This document shows positions 36,319 through 44,657 of a DNA stretch of 64,000 nt, piece by piece; the stretch's first letter is position 1; each line of letters opens with the position of its first letter. The notes below the pieces were generated by a model, which worked only from the letters and a program-made list of their open reading frames with translations, ran no database searches and had not been told where the DNA came from. Source of the DNA: Sphingomonas xinjiangensis (GTDB lineage: Bacteria; Pseudomonadota; Alphaproteobacteria; Sphingomonadales; Sphingomonadaceae). The position numbers were made by a program, and so were the translations under genes. The stretch lies in NCBI RefSeq assembly GCF_014199255.1, contig NZ_JACIJF010000002.1, forward strand, positions 372,001-436,000, given 5' to 3'.

Positions 36319-36437
36319 CTCGACGCGGCGGTGGTGGACAGGGCTGGATTCGAACCAGCGTACGGGAAACCCGGGCAGATTTACAGTCTGCTGCCTTTAA
36401 CCACTCGGCCACCTGTCCAAACAGGCGCCGCGTCGAG
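36319..36437. repeat. Perfect 12-bp inverted repeat enclosing tRNA-Tyr
   Basis: CTCGACGCGGCG at 36319-36330 is the exact reverse complement of 36426-36437. The two arms lie one base beyond the encoded CCA and seven bases before the tRNA 5' end. In the precursor transcript the leader and trailer can form a 12-bp helix that closes over the whole tRNA. Confidence 0.85.
36332..36418 (-). tRNA. tRNA-Tyr (anticodon GTA)
   Basis: An 87-base class II tRNA on the minus strand with encoded CCA. The acceptor stem GGACAGG pairs with CCTGTCC, the D-arm has GGCCGAGTGGTTAAAGGC, and the anticodon stem GCAGA/TCTGC encloses CTGTAAA (GTA). A long variable arm precedes the T-arm GGTTCGAATCC. Confidence 0.97.
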
Positions 36438-36542
36438 CGAGGGCGGTCCAATGCCGAAGCGAACCGCCCCTGTCAACGCCTTGCTTCGCGGTTCCTTGCC
36501 GCATAGCGTCGCCACGACACTTTCTCCCACGCAAGGCTCTCA

Positions 36543-38156
36543 ATGCGCAAAGCACTAGCTCTCGCCGCCGTTGCCCTTATTGCCACGCCGCTCGCCGCGC
36601 AGCAGGTCGAGCGGGCCGAGATCGCCCGCATCATCGATGAAGGCATGAACCGGTCGGAGGTGATGATCACCGCCGAGCACATGACCGACCGCATCGGATC
36701 GCGCCTCACCAATTCGCCGGGCATGCGCGCCGCCGAGGATTGGACGCTGTCGCGCTTCCGCACCTGGGGCCTGAAGAACGCGCACAAGGAAGGGTTCGAT
36801 TTCGGCCGCGGCTGGTGGGCCGAGCGCCAGAGCGCCCGCATGATCAGCCCGCGCCCGATCGATCTCACTGCCATGGCGATCAATTGGACCCCCGGCACGC
36901 CGGGCAGGATCAGCGCCCCGATCATCGTCGCGCCCATGCGCGAGCCCGCGCACTTCGCCCGGTATCGCGGCCAGCTCGCGGGCAAGATCGTGCTGGTGAC
37001 GCTCCCCGACGAAGGGTCGGAGCCCGGCGAAGCCCCCTTCCGGCGGCTGAGTGGCGACGATCTCGCCAAACTCGACGTCTACCAGCAGCCCAGCTACGAT
37101 CCCGAAGCCGGCGACCGCCGCATCAAGCGCCTGGAATATGCCGAGAAGCTCGACAGCTTTCTCAAGGCCGAAGGCGCGGTCGCCTATGTCACGATGAGCG
37201 CGCGCGACGGCAAGCTCCTCCACGGCAATGGCTACCTGTTCGGCGTCGGTGAGACGCAGCAGGTTCCCGGCTTCGAATTCGCCGCCGAGGATTACCGCCG
37301 CCTCGCCCGCCTGGCCAAGGTTGGCCCCGCGCCGGTGGTCGAGCTCGAAAGCGTCGTCCATTTCGAGGATGCCGATACCAAGGCGTACAACATCCTCGCC
37401 GACATTCCCGGCACCGACACCAGCGGCGCCTATGTCATGGCCGGCGCCCATCTCGACAGCTGGACCGCCGGCGATGGCGCCGCCGACAATGCTGCGGGCA
37501 GCGCCGTGGTGATGGAGGCCGCGCGCATCCTCCAGCGCATGGGCGTCAAGCCGCGCCGCACCATCCGCTTCGCGCTTTGGTCAGGTGAGGAACAGGGCCT
37601 GCTCGGCTCGATGGCCTATGTCGATCAGCATATCGCCACGCGCCAGCGCAAGGCCGGTGAGCCGTCCACCGGCCTCGCCCGCTTCTATGGCTGGACCGAT
37701 CGCTGGCCGGTCACGCGCCAGCCCGGCTATGACAAGCTCGTCGCCTATTTCAATCTCGACAATGGCTCGGGCAAGATCCGCGGCATCTATGCGGAGAACA
37801 ATGTCGCCGCCGTGCCGACGCTGCGCGACTGGATGGCGCCGTTCGCGTCGATGGGCGCGAACACCGTGGCGATGCGCACCACCGGCGGCACCGATCACAT
37901 GTTCTTCTCGGCGCTGGGCATCCCGGCCTTCCAGTTCATTCAGGATCCGCTGGATTATGGCAGCCGGCTGCACCACACCAGTGCCGACACCTTCGATCAC
38001 CTCAAGTCCGCCGACATGCGGCAGGCCGCGGTGATCCTGGCGGCGTTCCTGCTTCAGGCCGCCAATTCCGAAAAGCCGCTCGCGCGCGCCCCCTTCCCCA
38101 CTCAGCCGACGGTCACCAACCCGTTCGCTTACCCAGACCCGGATGATCTAGACTGA
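36543..38156 (+). CDS. Exported M28-family zinc aminopeptidase
   Basis: A 537-residue exported metallopeptidase. The signal peptide is about 1-19 (MRKALALAAVALIATPLAA). A PA-like insertion lies near 120-260 before the M28 catalytic core. The dizinc ligands are visible in order: H and D in AGAHLDSWT, D in GAADNAAGS, the catalytic and metal-binding glutamates in WSGEEQGLLGS, D in FNLDNGSG, and H in LHHTSADT. It probably trims peptides in the periplasm or outside the cell. The stop overlaps the next start (TGATG), coupling it to rlmB. Confidence 0.92.
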   Translation: MRKALALAAVALIATPLAAQQVERAEIARIIDEGMNRSEVMITAEHMTDRIGSRLTNSPGMRAAEDWTLSRFRTWGLKNAHKEGFDFGRGWWAERQSARMISPRPIDLTAMAINWTPGTPGRISAPIIVAPMREPAHFARYRGQLAGKIVLVTLPDEGSEPGEAPFRRLSGDDLAKLDVYQQPSYDPEAGDRRIKRLEYAEKLDSFLKAEGAVAYVTMSARDGKLLHGNGYLFGVGETQQVPGFEFAAEDYRRLARLAKVGPAPVVELESVVHFEDADTKAYNILADIPGTDTSGAYVMAGAHLDSWTAGDGAADNAAGSAVVMEAARILQRMGVKPRRTIRFALWSGEEQGLLGSMAYVDQHIATRQRKAGEPSTGLARFYGWTDRWPVTRQPGYDKLVAYFNLDNGSGKIRGIYAENNVAAVPTLRDWMAPFASMGANTVAMRTTGGTDHMFFSALGIPAFQFIQDPLDYGSRLHHTSADTFDHLKSADMRQAAVILAAFLLQAANSEKPLARAPFPTQPTVTNPFAYPDPDDLD

Positions 38157-38905
38157 TGGCACGCAAAGGACACCGCCCGAGCAAGTCGAGCCCGTCGCGC
38201 CCCCGTTTCTACGGGCGGCACGCCGTGCTCGCCGCGCTCGCCAATCCCGAACGCAAGGTCCGCAAGATCTGGGGCACGCATGAAGCGCTCTCCGGACTCG
38301 ATCTTTCGCCCGAAATCCCCGTCACCTTTGCCGAAGCCGCCGATCTCGGCCGGCTGGTGCCCAGCGACGCCCCGCACCAGGGCATGGTCGCCGAAGTCGA
38401 TCCGCTCGAGGAGATCTGGCTGGGCGACCTGCTCGAACAGGGCAAGGGCGACAACCGCCCGCTGATCGTGCTCGATCAGGTCACCGATCCCCACAATGTC
38501 GGCGCGATCCTGCGCTCGGCAGCCGCGTTCGACGCGCTCGGCATCATCACGCAGGATCGCCACGCCCCGCCCGAATCGGGGGCGCTCGCGCGCTCGGCCT
38601 CGGGCACGCTGGAAACCGTGCCCTGGGTGCGCGTCGTCAACTTGGCGCGTGCGCTCGATGAGATCGGCGAGGCCGGCTTCTGGCGCATTGGCCTCACTGG
38701 CCATGCCGATGGCACGCTTGCCGAGGTCATCGGCGAACAGGGCCGCATCGCCCTGGTGCTCGGCGCCGAAGGCGAAGGCATGCGCCAGAACACCGAGGCG
38801 CATTGCGACCAGCTCGCCAAGCTGCCGATCTCGTCCAAGGTCGAAAGCCTGAACGTCTCCAACGCCGCCGCGGTCGCGCTCTACGCCGTCACTGCGCGCG
38901 GCTGA
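38156..38905 (+). CDS. rlmB: 23S rRNA 2'-O-methyltransferase, TrmH/RlmB type
   Basis: A 249-residue SPOUT methyltransferase likely modifying G2251 of 23S rRNA. The N-terminal substrate-binding domain (FYGRHAVLAALANPERKVRK) is followed by the knotted SPOUT core. The core has LDQVTDPHNVGAILRSAAAF, LVLGAEGEGM and SKVESLNVSNAAAVALY. Length and motifs match RlmB, but the related TrmH-family paralogues cannot be fully excluded. It is coupled to the upstream peptidase by overlap, although the functions look unrelated. Confidence 0.88.
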   Translation: MARKGHRPSKSSPSRPRFYGRHAVLAALANPERKVRKIWGTHEALSGLDLSPEIPVTFAEAADLGRLVPSDAPHQGMVAEVDPLEEIWLGDLLEQGKGDNRPLIVLDQVTDPHNVGAILRSAAAFDALGIITQDRHAPPESGALARSASGTLETVPWVRVVNLARALDEIGEAGFWRIGLTGHADGTLAEVIGEQGRIALVLGAEGEGMRQNTEAHCDQLAKLPISSKVESLNVSNAAAVALYAVTARG

Positions 38906-38937
38906 ACGGATGCCCCGGCCCATGCCGGGGCACCGCC

Positions 38938-39255
38938 TCAATCCTCTTCGGCGATCCGCACGCGCAACCCGTCCAGTGCATCGCCGAACGGGATCTGGCA
39001 CGACAGCCGGGAATATGCGTCCCGCGTCAGCGCGCTATCCAGCAAGTCATTCTCGTCCTCGCTGATCGGCGGCAGTTTGGCCGCAAATTCCGGGTCGACA
39101 TGGACGTGGCAGGTGGCGCAGCTACAGCAGCCGCCGCAAATCGCCAGCAGCTCGTCAAAGCCGTTGTCGCGGATCACTTCCATCACGCTGAGGCTCGCAT
39201 CGCCCGTGACCGTACGTTCTTCCCCATTTCTGGTCACGACGGTAAGCTTCGGCAT
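38938..39255 (-). CDS. 2Fe-2S ferredoxin, adrenodoxin type
   Basis: A 105-residue electron carrier. Cluster cysteines follow the adrenodoxin pattern C-x5-C-x2-C in [15 protein letters not shown], with the fourth Cys in [11 protein letters not shown]. The beta-grasp fold and the acidic interaction region ([20 protein letters not shown]) are evident. Such ferredoxins deliver electrons to cytochromes P450 or to cluster assembly. A P450 gene lies about 3 kb away, and whether they work together is inference. The start at ATG 39255 has AAAGGAGA seven bases upstream; the longer open frame beyond it is an artefact. Confidence 0.92.
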   Translation of the reverse strand: MPKLTVVTRNGEERTVTGDASLSVMEVIRDNGFDELLAICGGCCSCATCHVHVDPEFAAKLPPISEDENDLLDSALTRDAYSRLSCQIPFGDALDGLRVRIAEED

Positions 39256-39318
39256 GGCAATCTCCTTTGTCGGCGGCGTCCATGCCGCGCAACTTGGCGC
39301 TCTGCAAGGATCGACGCG

Positions 39319-39942
39319 ATGGGCTTGAGTGCGCAACAGTTGACGGCATCGATCGATGCATTGGCGCGGATCGAGCCCGGTTTCGCCGCCGCCTTGAAGC
39401 GCGCCGGCTATCCCGCCCCGCGCCTGCGCGATCCTGGCTATGAGACGCTGCTGCGCACCATTGTCGGCCAACAAGTCAGCGTCGCCGCCGCCGCCTCGAT
39501 CTGGAACAAGCTCGCCGCCGCCCTGGGCGACCTCACCGATCCCGCCACGATCGCCCAGGCCTCGGACGAAACCCTGCGCGCCGTCGGCCTCTCCCGCCAA
39601 AAGGCCAGCTACGCCCGCAGCCTGGCCGAAGAAGTCACCACCGGCCGGCTCGATCTCCACAACCTGCCCGCCGATGACGAGGAAGCCATCGCCGCGCTCA
39701 CCCACATCAAGGGCATCGGCCGCTGGTCCGCCGAGATCTACTTGCTCTTCGCAGAGGGCCGCCCAGACATCTGGCCCGCCGGCGACCTTGCCGTGCAGAT
39801 CGAGATCGCCCGCATGCTTGGCCATCCCGCGCGTCCGTCGGAAAAGCTCCTGCGCAGCTGGGCCGAACCCTGGCGCCCTCATCGCGGCGCCGCGGCGATC
39901 TTTGCCTGGCACCATTACAAGACCGACATGGACGTGATCTAA
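39319..39942 (+). CDS. DNA-3-methyladenine glycosylase II, AlkA-like
   Basis: A 207-residue base-excision repair glycosylase of the helix-hairpin-helix superfamily. It has [16 protein letters not shown], then the HhH element [17 protein letters not shown] and the catalytic aspartate in WPAGDLAVQ. The C-terminal [16 protein letters not shown] segment is typical of AlkA-type enzymes lacking the N-terminal domain. AAGGAT at 39306-39311 lies 7 bases before ATG 39319. It is divergent from the ferredoxin gene. Confidence 0.9.
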   Translation: MGLSAQQLTASIDALARIEPGFAAALKRAGYPAPRLRDPGYETLLRTIVGQQVSVAAAASIWNKLAAALGDLTDPATIAQASDETLRAVGLSRQKASYARSLAEEVTTGRLDLHNLPADDEEAIAALTHIKGIGRWSAEIYLLFAEGRPDIWPAGDLAVQIEIARMLGHPARPSEKLLRSWAEPWRPHRGAAAIFAWHHYKTDMDVI

Positions 39943-39950
39943 AGCGCTAA

Positions 39951-39994
39951 AATCCTTCCCCGGAGGGGGAGGTGGCACGCGTAGCGTGACGGAG
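39951..39994 (+). repeat. Intergenic repeat with GTGGCACGCG-AGCGTGACGGAG core
   Basis: A repeat between the convergent glycosylase and ROK genes. It is nearly identical to 58318-58361: both begin AATCCT, contain GGGGGAGGTGGCACGCG and AGCGTGACGGAG, and differ at one base of the core. The CACGCG/CGTG symmetry gives a short hairpin. Confidence 0.7.
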
Positions 39995-40071
39995 AATATG
40001 GGCCTCAGGGGAATTTCGCACGCGGCCTGCCCTCGCCCAGCGACGATGACCTCACCCTCGAAAAGAGGATC

Positions 40072-40968
40072 TCAGGCGCCCAGCGCCTCCAGCCCCATCG
40101 CGATCGAGCCCAGCGGCCCGGCCATCGTCCCCAGTCCGGGCGGCCCCAGCCGCCGGTCGAGTTCGCCGGCATAGCTCGCGATCGAGCCATAGCCGCCCAG
40201 GCTCTCGGCCAATCGCGTCCGCAGCCGCTCGAACAGATGCTCGCGCGCCGCGATCACGCCGCCGCCGATAGCGATCCGCTCGGGCGCAAAGCCCATCACC
40301 AGATTGTGCAGCAGCCCGGTCAGGTCATGCACGAACAGGTCCCATTGCGGCCCGTCCTGCGGCAGCTCTTGCCCCGGGCAGCCGAACCGTTCGGCCAGCG
40401 CCGGCCCGGAAATCAGCCCTTCGACGCAGTCGCCATGAAAGCGGCACCAGCCCTTGAACCTATCGCCCGGCGCCCGCGGCACGCGCATATGCCCGGCCTC
40501 GGCATGGGTCACCCCCTGCACCGGCCGCCCGTCGACCACCAGCCCCACGCCCACGCCAGTGCCGATGGTGATGTAGGCATGCGTGTGCAGCCCGCGCGAC
40601 GCGCCCCAGCGCGCCTCGGCGATCGCCGCGCCGTTGACGTCGGTCTGGATCGCCAGCGGCTTCTCATACCGAGCGCGCAGCCGCTGCACCAAATCGGTGC
40701 CGGTCCAGCCCGGCTTGGTGGTCGCCGTGATCGATCCGAAATCGGGCGCGGCGGGATCGAGCTGCACCGGCCCGAAGCTGCCGATTCCGACTGCGTCGAA
40801 CGCCCATTCGTCGAGCACCGCTTCGATCGCCGCCAGCGTCGTCGCCGGGTCCGATCCCGTCGCGATCGTCCGGGTTTCCCGAACATCGTCGGGGCCGGTG
40901 GCCAGCAATGCGATACATTTGGTGCCGCCCAGTTCCAGGCCGGCGATCAGCGGTGCAGTCGAGCTCAT
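40072..40968 (-). CDS. ROK-family sugar kinase (fructokinase type)
   Basis: A 298-residue sugar kinase. The N-terminal phosphate loop is GLELGGTKCIALLATG, with a second nucleotide motif ITIGTGVGVGLVVDG. The zinc-binding ROK signature GHMRVPRAP is followed by CRFHGDCVEGLISGPAL, which matches fructokinases more than glucokinases. ATG 40968 is preferred over 40998 because the family begins close to the phosphate loop. No sugar transport or catabolic operon lies next to it. Confidence 0.88.
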   Translation of the reverse strand: MSSTAPLIAGLELGGTKCIALLATGPDDVRETRTIATGSDPATTLAAIEAVLDEWAFDAVGIGSFGPVQLDPAAPDFGSITATTKPGWTGTDLVQRLRARYEKPLAIQTDVNGAAIAEARWGASRGLHTHAYITIGTGVGVGLVVDGRPVQGVTHAEAGHMRVPRAPGDRFKGWCRFHGDCVEGLISGPALAERFGCPGQELPQDGPQWDLFVHDLTGLLHNLVMGFAPERIAIGGGVIAAREHLFERLRTRLAESLGGYGSIASYAGELDRRLGPPGLGTMAGPLGSIAMGLEALGA

Positions 40969-41150
40969 GATCCCCCGGCTAGCCCAAGCTTTCGGCAAAC
41001 GCCACCGGGTTGCGCTATGGTGTTTGCCCCAAAACCGACACCCTCACCTTCAATCCTCCCCCGGAGGGCGAGGATCCAAGGCTATCCTCGATCCGCACGC
41101 ACCATCCCTGCTGCGAACGGAATTCACCGCACCCAAGGGCGCAGTGCCGC

Positions 41151-41552
41151 TCAGGGCTGGCGCGCAACCTCCACCTGATACTTCAACGCGATCTTCCCAT
41201 GCTTCGGCAGGTCCAAGGTCATGTCGGCCCAGCCTCCCGCCGCCATGGAGACCGAAGGCGTCGCGACCAGCGCCCATGTCCCGGCTTGCGGAAAGTACAG
41301 TTCCGAAGACAGCGCCACCGTGGACGAGGCACCACCGTCCGGTGAAATCACCGTCTTGAGCGAATACACCCCATCCACGGTCACAACAGCCGGCACACCA
41401 CGCGCCATGACCAGCGTCGGCGCACCGATCACCTTCCCATCGCGCTCGATTTGCATCGCCACCTTGTACGATTCAGGGCGGTCCTGCGCCGATGCGCCGC
41501 CAGCCAGCAAACACGCGCCCACCATGATCAGGGTCTTCGTCAAGAACGCCAT
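41151..41552 (-). CDS. Small exported protein of unknown function
   Basis: A 133-residue protein with a clean signal peptide (about 1-22, ending ASA). A predicted all-beta mature part follows (VVTVDGVYSLKTVI, STVALSSELYF, GTWALVATPSVSM), ending in a KYQVEV strand. GAGG four bases before ATG 41552 supports the start. I do not recognise a family; the length and beta character suggest a periplasmic or envelope protein. It has its own transcription unit. Confidence 0.65.
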   Translation of the reverse strand: MAFLTKTLIMVGACLLAGGASAQDRPESYKVAMQIERDGKVIGAPTLVMARGVPAVVTVDGVYSLKTVISPDGGASSTVALSSELYFPQAGTWALVATPSVSMAAGGWADMTLDLPKHGKIALKYQVEVARQP

Positions 41553-41661
41553 AAAGCCTCCGGGCTACAGATGAAGGTGATCCGAAAGGCCACCAAGCGC
41601 AGTATCAACCACCTGCGTTGCGCAACGAAGACCGAACACCGCGCCGCACCCCATGCCAACA

Positions 41662-41762
41662 CCCGTTCCCCGGCAAAGGCCGGGGCCCAGTCGCACAAAG
41701 CCGAAAGAGCGGACCACCGCGTCATACACCGCCGAAACTGGGCCACGCCTTCGCCGGGGAGC
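41662..41762. repeat. Paired palindromic repeat (REP-like), copy 1
   Basis: Two inverted copies of a CCCCGGC-AAGGCCGGGGCCCAGT element lie about 50 bases apart, the second reading ACTGGGCC..CCTTCGCCGGGGA. The same architecture recurs at 58195-58300. It fills most of the gap upstream of the exported-protein gene and downstream of the P450. Confidence 0.7.
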
Positions 41763-41817
41763 CGTGGATGGCTGACCACCCCACCCCCCGCCGGCCCCCG
41801 ACAGTGACCACAAAAAC

Positions 41818-43053
41818 TCACCCGAACACCAGCACCAGCCGCTCGGCAAACACCCCGTTCTTGCGCAATCGCCCCGCACGCCCGCTGGCCCGCCGCAGCC
41901 CCGGCTGGCGCAACAGCGGCTTCAGCATCAAATGCAGCGTCGCCAGGTTGATGTGCAGCCCGAAACACTGGTGCAGCCCATAGCCGAAATGGATGTAGTC
42001 ACTCGCCGGCCGCGCCGGATCGAACCGCCGGGGATCCGCCACTCGCCGCGGGTCCATCATTGCCGAGGCGAACGCCGCCAGCACCGTCTCCCCGGATTTC
42101 ACCGGCGCCTCGTGCGCCGTCCCCCGGGCGATCACGCCATCGGCCAACACCATACGCGGTAAGCCGGGCGCCAGCGGATCGAACCGCATCGCCTCCAGCA
42201 CATAGCCCCGCAACAGCGCGTCATCGTCCGCCAGCGCCGCCGCCCGCGCGCCGGCAAGCGCGTCCGGACGGCGCAGCAACTGCTCCATTGCCTGGGGCAC
42301 CACCATCGGCGGCTGGGGCGGCCCGCCGACGATCATCCCCATCAGCGCGGTGCGGATCTCGACATCGCTGAACCCGCTCTCGCCAGCCGCCTGCATCGCC
42401 AGCGACCGCGACAGCACATCGTCCTTGCCTGGTACCGCCTTCCGCAACGCGATCTGCGCGTCGATATGCGCGCGCAGCGCCGGCGCGATCACGTCCACCT
42501 CGGCGCGCAGCGCGGGATCGTTGCCCCCATCGGCGAACTGGAACTCGAACAGCCGCGTCGCCCATACCCGCAGGTCGCCGCCCTGCGGCCAGGGCACGCC
42601 CAGATAATCGCTCAGCACCTCGAACGTCACTTGCCGCACCAGCGTGTCGACCACGTCGATCCGCCCGCCACTATCAGCGACGATCTCCCCCGCGCGCCGC
42701 TCCACCCGCTGCGCCAACAGGCCCAGATCGCTGGGCCGGACTACTTTGCGAAGCGCCGCGACATCCTGCCGGTATTGCGGCGTATCCCCCATCCCCAGGA
42801 AGAACGGCTCGCCCCCCATGATCACGTCCAGCTTGGGATGGTACGTCACCCCGAATACCGGATCATTCAGGAACACCTCGCGCACATCGTCATAGCGCGA
42901 CGTCAGCACCATGCCTCCGATTCGCGCCACAGGCTTCCACCGCCGCAGGAACGCAAAGGCGTAGGGCATGGCCGCGAACACCGTCTGGCCCAGCCACCGC
43001 TTGAACCCCGTGGCCCCAGGCCGCAGCACATCGGTCGACGTGAGCGGATTCAC
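41818..43053 (-). CDS. Cytochrome P450
   Basis: A 411-residue soluble bacterial P450. The heme-binding loop FGYGLHQCFG lies at about 356-365 with the thiolate Cys at 363. The I-helix region (IRTALMGMIVGGPPQPP) replaces the usual acid-threonine pair with glycine and proline residues, so oxygen activation may be atypical. The K-helix E-x-x-R is seen in VLEAMRFDPL, with R displaced. The start overlaps the DyP stop by four bases (ATGA). It is the last gene of a three-gene operon with a DyP peroxidase and a membrane protein. The absence of the classical T suggests peroxide-driven or peroxygenase-like chemistry, which is inference. Confidence 0.87.
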   Translation of the reverse strand: MNPLTSTDVLRPGATGFKRWLGQTVFAAMPYAFAFLRRWKPVARIGGMVLTSRYDDVREVFLNDPVFGVTYHPKLDVIMGGEPFFLGMGDTPQYRQDVAALRKVVRPSDLGLLAQRVERRAGEIVADSGGRIDVVDTLVRQVTFEVLSDYLGVPWPQGGDLRVWATRLFEFQFADGGNDPALRAEVDVIAPALRAHIDAQIALRKAVPGKDDVLSRSLAMQAAGESGFSDVEIRTALMGMIVGGPPQPPMVVPQAMEQLLRRPDALAGARAAALADDDALLRGYVLEAMRFDPLAPGLPRMVLADGVIARGTAHEAPVKSGETVLAAFASAMMDPRRVADPRRFDPARPASDYIHFGYGLHQCFGLHINLATLHLMLKPLLRQPGLRRASGRAGRLRKNGVFAERLVLVFG

Positions 43054-44657
43054 AGTGTTTCCAGGTAACGCAGCGCCGGCATGCTCGGCAGGAAGAAATA
43101 CTCCCCGCCCGCCATCTGCACGAAGGTCTCGACTTCCACGATCCGCCGCAGCGGTGTTTCGGGTATCGTCAGCTGCCCCTTGGGCCCGATCAGCGGGTCG
43201 ACTTCGTCATACAGCGTCGCGAAGTTCGGGTTGAGCACCCAGGTCTGCTGCACGAACTCGAACTGCCGGGTGATGTCGGTGTTGAGACAGATGAACAGCA
43301 GGCCCCGATCGACGCCATCGTCAACCGTCGGATCGGCGATGGTCGGCCCGAATTTGCGCGCCCGGCGCAGGATGCGATGGTTCTTCGACGCTGCGAGCAG
43401 GGTTGGCTGGTCGGCCGCCGTCGGCGCCAGCCCGTCGCGCGGATTGCCACGCCGCACATGGCTGCCCAGCGGGCACCCCTGCCCCAGCCGGTCGCGGTCC
43501 CAAAAGCCGAACGCGTTGTCGGGCTGGCCATATTGGTTGGGCGGCAACGTCCCCTCCGGGCACAGCAGATTGCCGTCGCGGTCGCGCCCCACCACGCGCG
43601 ACGCGATCCAGTCCCCATCGATCTTCGCGCCCCGCCCGGGATCGTCCTTGGCGATCCGCGCGGCATTGTCGCGCATCGACTTCCAGAACGCCGCGACATC
43701 CTGCTTCAGCTCGCGCACCACCATGTAGCTGCCGTCCAGCCCCAGGTCGAAAAACCCTTCGCCGCGCGGATGCGCCTTCAGCCCGGCGGCCCGCGCCTTG
43801 AGGCTATCGGGCACCACCGGCCCCGCGGCGATTTCGTTATGGCCGTTCTCGTGCCCCATCAGGATCTCGCCCAATGGCACCCCGTTCCAGGGATCGGCCG
43901 GCGCGTTCGTCCCGTCCATCGTTACCACGCCGTCCTTGAACGGCTGTGGCTGCGACACCCCGTCGGCAAAGCCGAAATGCTCGCGCGCAATGCCGCGTTC
44001 GTCCACCCGCAGCTCCAGCGGCAGCCGGTGCACCACTCGCACGCCGTGCGGCGCCAGCGCGTCGCTCACTGCCGCGCACCACGCGTCGGCGGTCGCCTCG
44101 TCCGCTTCGTACAGCAGCAGCAGCGCGTGCACGGTGATCGGTGTCGTGATGTGCTGCTCCGACGGTGCCGGGCCGTCCTCGTCGAATGCATGGGCGTCGT
44201 CGCCGCGCGCCGCGGCGTCCAGCGGCGTGTTCCCGCTCCAGCGCGGCCCGCCCGCGATCACGGTGTCCAGCCACTTGCCTTCGCGCCGGTCTCCCAGCCG
44301 CCGCAGTCGATCCTCCTGGAACATGCCTTCCTTGAACGGCCGGTCGAACGACGCGAGTGCGTTCGCCCCCAGCCCCATCTTCCGCAGCCCTTGCCAGGTG
44401 AAGCCGATCCCCGCCGAGCGCGGGTCCTTGCCATCGGCGTCGGTGATCGGCGCCACTGCCTGCAACGCCTGCAGCCACGCGCCGCCCTTGGCGCGCAGCG
44501 TGCCGCTCCAGCCAAACTCCAGGAACAGCGCGCGACCGGTGGGCAGCGTGCCGAAACCGCTCACCACCATCCCCTGCGTCATCGCGTCGTGCGGCGCCGC
44601 CAGCTTCCAGCTCGGCGGTCCCCCAGGTCCCCTCACGCCGCCCGGTGCCGTGCTCAC
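43050..44657 (-). CDS. DyP-type heme peroxidase
   Basis: A 535-residue peroxidase using hydrogen peroxide. The DyP signature FGFADGVSQP (about 228-237) supplies the catalytic aspartate, and the proximal heme ligand is His about 400 in GSHVRRGNPRD. DyP enzymes are usually 300-450 residues, so this is a long member, with an insertion between about 245 and 395. No Tat or Sec signal is visible, pointing to a cytoplasmic enzyme or one held by its partner. GTG 44657 is chosen because GAGG lies four bases upstream and GTGA overlaps the previous stop. It is coupled on both sides to the membrane protein and the P450. Confidence 0.88.
   Translation of the reverse strand: MSTAPGGVRGPGGPPSWKLAAPHDAMTQGMVVSGFGTLPTGRALFLEFGWSGTLRAKGGAWLQALQAVAPITDADGKDPRSAGIGFTWQGLRKMGLGANALASFDRPFKEGMFQEDRLRRLGDRREGKWLDTVIAGGPRWSGNTPLDAAARGDDAHAFDEDGPAPSEQHITTPITVHALLLLYEADEATADAWCAAVSDALAPHGVRVVHRLPLELRVDERGIAREHFGFADGVSQPQPFKDGVVTMDGTNAPADPWNGVPLGEILMGHENGHNEIAAGPVVPDSLKARAAGLKAHPRGEGFFDLGLDGSYMVVRELKQDVAAFWKSMRDNAARIAKDDPGRGAKIDGDWIASRVVGRDRDGNLLCPEGTLPPNQYGQPDNAFGFWDRDRLGQGCPLGSHVRRGNPRDGLAPTAADQPTLLAASKNHRILRRARKFGPTIADPTVDDGVDRGLLFICLNTDITRQFEFVQQTWVLNPNFATLYDEVDPLIGPKGQLTIPETPLRRIVEVETFVQMAGGEYFFLPSMPALRYLETL

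Noticed and set aside
36332..36418. tRNA-Tyr as attachment site of the psd-kinase segment
   Set aside because: No duplicated tRNA end near 31.3-31.8 kb and no integrase; kept only as a compositional observation.
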